Origin: an uncultured SAR116 cluster alpha proteobacterium
GTDB taxonomy: Bacteria > Pseudomonadota > Alphaproteobacteria > Puniceispirillales > Puniceispirillaceae
Reading direction: 5' to 3'
NCBI GenBank assembly: GCA_902622515.1
Contig: CACNQE010000004.1
Span: 62,001-126,000, forward strand
DNA: 64,000 bases
A model generated the notes under the pieces. It had not been told where the DNA came from. It saw nothing but the letters and a program-made list of their open reading frames with translations, and ran no database searches. Both the position numbers and the translations under genes were made by a program. Shown one piece after another: positions 59,012 to 64,000 of the stretch; position 1 is the stretch's first letter; each line of letters begins with the position of its first letter.

Positions 59012-59641
59012 ATGTGCGGAAGATTTACGCTAACTACCACAAATGAGGAGCTGTTGCATCGTTTTGCTATTAAAACAGAACAAAATTTTCCTAACCGCTG
59101 GAATATTGCTCCTTCCCAAACTAGTTTAACGCTTACCAGTGATGATGGTTTTAACCTTAGCCTAAATAATCAGGATAAATTTGGCATTTGGCAACCAGGC
59201 TTAAAAAAAAGAATAATTAACGCAAGGTCTGAAACAATTACAGTGAGACCAATGTTCAAAGAGGCTTTCAAATTTGCTAGATGCCTCATACTTGCATCAG
59301 GATGGTTTGAATGGGATGTTAATAAAACACCATATTATATTAGTCTGAAGGATAACAGGGTAATGGCGTTGGCTGGATTGCGGTTTAAGGAAAAAGAAAA
59401 CAATTCTTTTGTAATTTTAACGGGTTCTGCAAAAGGGGCACTTTCAGAGATACACAAGAGAACACCTTTACTTTTAAAGAGGAAATTTTGGTCTATTTGG
59501 CTTGGAGTTACAGAAAACACACCAAAAGAGTGCCTATTTTCTCCAGAGAGCCATTTTTTTCAATGGCATGAAGTATCATCACAAGTTGGTAATGTCGCAA
59601 ATGATAATGCTAGCCTTATACTTCCCATTTCTAAAATTTAA
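59012..59641 (+). CDS. yedK: SRAP/YedK (HMCES) abasic-site crosslinking protein
   Basis: This protein forms a thiazolidine link between Cys2 and an abasic site in single-stranded DNA and so protects it. The 209-residue chain starts MCGRF with C2, and N70 (NARSE), E100 (GWFEW) and H148 (IHKRTP) match the SRAP active-site residues. It is convergent with alkA, which creates abasic sites, so the two form a plausible DNA-repair pair. No LexA box was clear upstream. Confidence 0.93.
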   Translation: MCGRFTLTTTNEELLHRFAIKTEQNFPNRWNIAPSQTSLTLTSDDGFNLSLNNQDKFGIWQPGLKKRIINARSETITVRPMFKEAFKFARCLILASGWFEWDVNKTPYYISLKDNRVMALAGLRFKEKENNSFVILTGSAKGALSEIHKRTPLLLKRKFWSIWLGVTENTPKECLFSPESHFFQWHEVSSQVGNVANDNASLILPISKI

Positions 59642-59648
59642 TAATGTC

Positions 59649-60281
59649 TTAAATTGGCTTCCCATTACTTTTTATTCTTGCATATATATGCCACAGCATT
59701 AATGCTCCTGCACCTCGGTAAGGAAACCATTGTTCTGATAATCTATTCATCTCTTTGTTAGAAGGTCTTTCTCTTAATTTTTTTAAAATTTTCATTGCTT
59801 CTTGTAATGCAAGATCACCACCAGGCCACGCATCAAAATCCTGAAGAGCAAATAAGCGAAAATTGTCGGCAGTCCAATCTCCAACTCCCCTAAAAGAAGT
59901 AAGCTGTTCTTTTATTTTTTCTCCACTTTTTTTTGTTAGTTCATCAAAGTTCAGTTTTCCTTCAGTTGTAGCCTCAGCTATTCCTATTATGTATTCGGAT
60001 TTTCTGCGCGACAAACCAACTCGCATTAATTTTTCTGGATTAGAGCTAATTATATTACTGGTTAAGGTAAGGTTTTCTTCCTTAAGTCTCGTCCATATTG
60101 CTTCAGCTACTTTTCGAGATATCTGCTGTCCAATTATTATACGTGTAAGGGTTTCAAATGATGCAGGCATCTTCCTTTCTTTGGGATAACCATAAAATTT
60201 TACGGCCTCCTTTATGTCCTTATCAAGTTTGCCTAGTTGACCTAACGCCTGAGAGATTTTTAATTGGAACTTCTTCGACAT
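59649..60281 (-). CDS. DNA-3-methyladenine glycosylase II (AlkA family)
   Basis: This is a 210-residue HhH-GPD base-excision glycosylase that removes alkylated bases and leaves abasic sites. IIGQQISRKVAEAIWTRL leads the fold. The helix-hairpin-helix (SFRGVGDWTADN) lies at about 129-140, and the catalytic aspartate is D156 in WPGGDLALQ. It lacks the N-terminal domain of E. coli AlkA, as many short family members do. It is convergent with yedK. Confidence 0.9.
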   Translation of the reverse strand: MSKKFQLKISQALGQLGKLDKDIKEAVKFYGYPKERKMPASFETLTRIIIGQQISRKVAEAIWTRLKEENLTLTSNIISSNPEKLMRVGLSRRKSEYIIGIAEATTEGKLNFDELTKKSGEKIKEQLTSFRGVGDWTADNFRLFALQDFDAWPGGDLALQEAMKILKKLRERPSNKEMNRLSEQWFPYRGAGALMLWHIYARIKSNGKPI

Positions 60282-60351
60282 AATATTTTCTGCTATATTA
60301 AAATTATCGTATTTTCAAGTTTTTAATAATGAAAACAGTAGGAGAATAGAA

Positions 60352-61004
60352 TTGATTGTCTGGGATCTTCCTTTAAGATTGTATCACTGGTTATTAGTTA
60401 TTTGCGTAGTAAGTGCCTATATTACCGCTGATTGGAATGACCGAAATATTCATCAGTTCTTTGGAATGGCTGTACTAGGTTTGTGTGTGTTTCGCTTTAT
60501 TTGGGGGTTTACTGGAAGCCCATCTGCTAAATTTTATTATTTAATAAAATCTCCAAGTATAGTTATTTCCTATGTAATTCAGGTTTTAAAAAGAAAGGCT
60601 CATACTAGTGCAGGGCATTCACCTCTCGGCGGTTGGGCTACTATTGCACTTATTTCAATTACAAGCTGGTTTGCAATAACAGGGTCATTTTCAAACGACG
60701 GTATTTTATTTTATGGACCATTTGCTCATTTTTCCCATCATTAAGTGATCTCGCTGCTAAGTTTCATAAAAATGCAGAAATTTTTTTAATTTTAATCTTG
60801 CTTACACATTTAAGTGCAATTGCTTTTTATCGATTTTGGGTTGGCCATAACTTGGTCCCAGCAATGATACATGGCTCAAGAGAAGAAAAAGAAGGCCCCG
60901 GAGGAAAAATTTCATTTAGGCATACCATACTTGGACTAGTGTTATTATCACTCTGTTTATTGAGCGCTTTACTATTTATTTTTATAAAACCGGATTTTTT
61001 TTAG
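60352..61004 (+). pseudogene. Cytochrome b561 family protein, split by a single-base frameshift
   Basis: Two overlapping frames together read as one membrane-bound di-haem cytochrome b561 of about 217 residues. The first (60352-60744, TTG start after AGGAG) has the first helices with LYHWLL and IHQFFG. It ends in H-H-stop. The second frame continues with FFPSLSDLAAKF, a THLSAIAFYRF helix with His, and GHNLVPAMIHGS. The break lies at a run of five T (60731-60735); six T would restore the frame. This may be a real inactivating deletion, slippage, or a sequencing or assembly error. Confidence 0.75.
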
Positions 61005-61121
61005 ATTATTTTGTGTTAATAAAAAACTTGATTAGGGGTAGTAAAGTGAATTCGGAGATTAACTGGACGGTATTAAAAACTATTTTTAATTGTCGTGGTT
61101 ATTGTTGAAAGGTTGGCCTTT

Positions 61122-61625
61122 ATGTCTGATGGATTTATATTATCTGTTATGGGTGAGAGCGAAATAGAGACATTTGAAGTTCAACTCAAAAATAAACGCA
61201 TGTCATCGCAAGTGCATAATACAATAGAAGACCAGTTAAATTGGCTTGGTTCAATACTAGATGTTGGAACTGATACGAATTTAACTCAGGCTCATAAAGA
61301 AAATATTGCGTATATTGCTGAGTCATTTGTATTAGATAATTTAAAATCAGATTTTAAAAGCTATGTATTATTGCTTGTTCTTAGAGAAAAATGGCCAGTG
61401 GGACAAAAATCTAAGTTTAAAATAAGAGCTGACAAAGTTGGCTCAAATCATACTTATATTACGCATATCTGTGAACCTCAGGTAATTGGACCTTCTCCAG
61501 ATGAAAAGGATTTAAAAAAGGCTGAAGATAGTTCTCTTGCATCACAGCTTTCATTTCTTAAGAAAAATAAAAAACGGTTTGCAAATTCAAGTGCCATTCA
61601 TGAATTTATTCGTCAAAATAGATAA
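61122..61625 (+). CDS. Hypothetical protein, unrecognised
   Basis: This 167-residue soluble protein is of unknown family. It has no signal peptide or TM. The first 50 residues mix strands and helices with conserved-looking acid residues, and residues 90-130 hold a hydrophobic strand (YVLLLVLREKWPVG). The tail is Lys/Ser-rich and predicted helical. ATG61122 is taken as the start; a GTG at 61095 would add nine residues. It follows the frameshifted cytochrome b561 and converges with aacS. No function is proposed. Confidence 0.6.
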   Translation: MSDGFILSVMGESEIETFEVQLKNKRMSSQVHNTIEDQLNWLGSILDVGTDTNLTQAHKENIAYIAESFVLDNLKSDFKSYVLLLVLREKWPVGQKSKFKIRADKVGSNHTYITHICEPQVIGPSPDEKDLKKAEDSSLASQLSFLKKNKKRFANSSAIHEFIRQNR

Positions 61626-61655
61626 TTTGAGAACATTGTTGACCGCTATTAATTG

Positions 61656-63608
61656 CTAAATAACAAGCTCTGGTAAATTTTTGAATAACGCTAGAGCTTC
61701 GGGATTCGCTAGTGCTTCTGTATTTTTGACTTCTTTATTGTGTATCACGTCACGTACGGCGAGCTCAGTTATTTTTCCTGAGCGAGTGCGAGGAATATCC
61801 TTAACAGCAATAATTACCGCAGGCATATGGCGCGGAGTGGCCTTAGCTTTTATTTCCTTTTTAAGCCTATTTTTTAATTCATCATCCAATATTATGCCAT
61901 CTTTTAATCTAACAAATAATATTATACGAACATCGTCATTAATATTTTGTCCAATTACAAGTGCTTCTATTATTTCATTGAAAGATTCAACAGGCCTATA
62001 TATCTCTGCTGTTCCAATTCTAACTCCCCCTGGATTTAAGGTTGCATCCGATCTACCATGAATGATTATACCATCATTTTCTGTGAGAGTTGCCCAGTCA
62101 CCATGCCGCCAAACATTATTAAACATTTCGAAATAGGCAGAATAATATTTGCTTCCATCTGGATCATTCCAAAACCCTATAGGCATAGATGGGAAAGCAG
62201 ATTTGCAGCATAATTCGCCCTGTTCACCTTTTAGACTTAATCCCTGTTCAGAAAGAATATCCACATCCATGCCGAGGCCCCTACATTGTATTTCACCTGC
62301 ATAAACTGGTCTTATTGGGCAACCAAGCACAAAACAGGATACAATATCTGTTCCGCCAGAAATGGAAGCAAGCTGTACGTTAGATTTCACATGCTCATAA
62401 ATGAAATCAAAGCCCTCTACATTAAGAGGGGAGCCTGTTGAACAAATAACTTTAAGCTCAGTTAAATTTGCTATTTTTGCTGGATAAATACCTGCTTTTC
62501 TAGAAGCATCTATAAATTTTGCAGAGGTTCCAAGCAGATAAAGCTTCTCTTGTTCCGCCATTTTCCATATCCTTTCTGGACCGGGATAGAACGGGTTTCC
62601 TTCAAACAGTACTATCTTTGCCTGTATTGCAAGCGAAGACACTAGCCAATTCCACATCATCCATCCACAGGTTGTGAAATAAAAGACAGAAGCATTTTTT
62701 GTAATATTGGAATGAAGCCTATGTTCTTTAATGTGCTGCAAAAGTGTACCCCCAACGCTGTGTACAATACATTTTGGTGCACCTGTGGTGCCTGAGGAAT
62801 AAAGGATATATAAAGGATCGTTGAATTTAACAGGTTTGTATTCTTCTATTGGCGAATGTTCAAGGGCATCTGAATATAAGGATATTTTTGGTTCAGATGC
62901 TAAATCCCATGCTTTGCCAGAATAATCATGAACTAAAATATGAACGAGGCTTGGTAATTTTTCTTTAAGTTGACGAATGACGTCTACCCTACTAATTTTC
63001 TTGCCTGCGTAAAAATACCCATCAACAGTCACTAGCAATTTTGGCTCAATCTGACTAAAGCGGTCAAATACGCCATTAAATCCAAAATCAGGAGAGCAGC
63101 TTGAATAAATGGCTCCGAGTGATGCTGCTGCAAGCATTGTTTCCACTGCCTGCTGTATATTTGGGATGTAAGCGGCTACTCTATCTCCTTTGATAACGCC
63201 TTGAGATTGCATCCAGCCAGCAAGTGCAGTCACACGTCCCTTTAGTTCTTTTCGAGTAAGAGTTTCAATAGTACCATCCTCATGATGACTAGATAGCGCA
63301 GCCTGACCATCAGCATTAAATAGTAAGTTCTCAGCAAAATTTAAGGTTGAGTCTGGGAAAAATTGAGCACCAGGAATTTTGTCTCCATTTATCAGTGGTC
63401 TCTTCCCTTTACGCCCAATAACACCGTGCCATTGCCAAATAGAGTCCCAAAATAAATCTGGGTATTCCACTGACCATGACCATAAATTCCTGTATTTATC
63501 TCTCCAGTCAAACCCATGATGAGACTTTACCCAGTTTGCAAAATTACTTAATTCTGACTTTTTTATTTCCGAAGGGGTGGGTTGCCATAATATGGGAGTG
63601 GCTGTCAT
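61656..63608 (-). CDS. aacS: Acetoacetyl-CoA synthetase
   Basis: This ANL-superfamily ligase activates acetoacetate to acetoacetyl-CoA with ATP. The 650-residue chain has the family N-terminus (IWQWHGVIG and related), the adenylate motif YSSGTTGAPK (about 266-275), and the C-terminal K612 in TRSGK. The overall pattern and length distinguish it from acetyl-CoA synthetase. It would let the cell use acetoacetate or polyhydroxybutyrate-derived carbon, feeding the same C4 pool as methylmalonyl-CoA mutase. Confidence 0.93.
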   Translation of the reverse strand: MTATPILWQPTPSEIKKSELSNFANWVKSHHGFDWRDKYRNLWSWSVEYPDLFWDSIWQWHGVIGRKGKRPLINGDKIPGAQFFPDSTLNFAENLLFNADGQAALSSHHEDGTIETLTRKELKGRVTALAGWMQSQGVIKGDRVAAYIPNIQQAVETMLAAASLGAIYSSCSPDFGFNGVFDRFSQIEPKLLVTVDGYFYAGKKISRVDVIRQLKEKLPSLVHILVHDYSGKAWDLASEPKISLYSDALEHSPIEEYKPVKFNDPLYILYSSGTTGAPKCIVHSVGGTLLQHIKEHRLHSNITKNASVFYFTTCGWMMWNWLVSSLAIQAKIVLFEGNPFYPGPERIWKMAEQEKLYLLGTSAKFIDASRKAGIYPAKIANLTELKVICSTGSPLNVEGFDFIYEHVKSNVQLASISGGTDIVSCFVLGCPIRPVYAGEIQCRGLGMDVDILSEQGLSLKGEQGELCCKSAFPSMPIGFWNDPDGSKYYSAYFEMFNNVWRHGDWATLTENDGIIIHGRSDATLNPGGVRIGTAEIYRPVESFNEIIEALVIGQNINDDVRIILFVRLKDGIILDDELKNRLKKEIKAKATPRHMPAVIIAVKDIPRTRSGKITELAVRDVIHNKEVKNTEALANPEALALFKNLPELVI

Positions 63609-64000
63609 GTTTATACTCTACGGTGATAACTATTATATTTTTCTCTTTACAGATAATGCTTATAGCTAAGCACTGATTTTGAATTTTGCCAATCCACTTT
63701 GAACGAAAAAAGAGAAGTTAGGTTTGGAAATATACATAAAGTTTATCTCAATATATTTTTTTAACTATTTCTGGAATAATTAAATTAATTGGAATGCTAT
63801 CTAATTCAAATAAGTAAGCTAGTGTAAACAATTATAAAAATAACTTCTTATTTGGGTTAAAATTAATATATGAGTTGAGCTTGCAAAAAATAAAATTATT
63901 TAACTAACATTATCTTTCTGTTTTCTGATAAAAAAAATTTGCATAAAATTAATTTAGCAAATTACAAGGTTTCTCGACAACCTTTGTTTAAATAAGCTAT
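63609..64000 (+). other. AT-rich intergenic region at the window end
   Basis: This is a 392-base AT-rich stretch upstream of aacS (minus) that must hold its promoter. Near 63966-63984 an imperfect inverted repeat, AAGGTT-N7-AACCTT, is visible. No coding frame longer than about 60 codons looks real, and no tRNA is seen. A gene may begin beyond the window edge. Confidence 0.5.

Noticed and set aside
63966-63984. Imperfect inverted repeat AAGGTT-N7-AACCTT near the window end.
   Set aside because: The stem is six bp and no T-run or neighbouring gene end supports a terminator. It may be an operator for a gene beyond the edge, but that cannot be seen.

Overview
This window looks like the chromosome of an AT-rich, free-living, Gram-negative alphaproteobacterium. 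Four things support this. A circularly permuted (two-piece) tmRNA gene sits directly upstream of an alpha-type SspB adaptor. There is a system I ccmEFG-H/I cytochrome c maturation block. The outer-envelope genes (lptD, a GT9 glycosyltransferase) show a diderm cell. HflKC-Do and mreBCD-mrdA-rodA have the usual alphaproteobacterial layout. The low GC, short intergenic spaces and many ATGA overlaps suggest a streamlined marine lineage, perhaps SAR116-like; that placement is inference. I see no prophage, insertion sequence, CRISPR array, plasmid gene or classical tRNA/rRNA. Nearly all of the window is core chromosome.

Layout. 1-7.3 kb: htpG (+) and clpB (-) converge, and both carry the same sigma-32-like promoter pattern; methylmalonyl-CoA mutase follows. 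7.4-9.6 kb: a 10-TM metal-exporter-like membrane protein divergent from ferredoxin-NADP reductase. 9.6-14.3 kb: ccmE-ccmF-ccmG-ccmH/I (-). 14.7-16.9 kb: a sulfur cassette with a secreted rhodanese, a YeeE/YedE thiosulfate-permease-like protein and a 52-residue secreted peptide with three cysteines. 17.1-21.9 kb: GST-like protein, septation protein A family, phhB-tauE-eamA, and azlCD. 22.0-24.1 kb: pgk, msrA and a short rpmJ. 24.1-29.7 kb (-): lldD-dld for both lactate enantiomers, and ssrA-sspB-fumA.

29.8-36.2 kb: thyA-folA, mrp, hflK-hflC-degP. 36.2-41.7 kb: serB divergent from miaA, then ilvB-ilvH-ilvC. 41.9-48.5 kb: the rod-shape operon mreB-mreC-mreD-mrdA-rodA followed by an SbmA/BacA-like transporter. 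48.6-52.4 kb: divergent glmU and glmS, which together supply UDP-GlcNAc, plus a small nucleosidase. 52.6-58.9 kb: lptD, a heptosyltransferase-like GT9, DUF924, an FAD-linked oxidase and a Sua5-type protein. 59.0-63.6 kb: yedK (HMCES), alkA, a frameshifted cytochrome b561, an unrecognised protein and acetoacetyl-CoA synthetase. The last 0.4 kb is AT-rich with no gene seen.

The most interesting points are the tmRNA-SspB unit with its A-M-A-A tag end, the sulfur cassette with its tiny cysteine peptide, the matched heat-shock promoters of htpG and clpB, the single-base frameshift in cytochrome b561, and an apparent insertion in PBP2. I found no wholly new multi-gene defence or mobile system. Family calls come from recognising motifs by eye, and none was checked by a database search.
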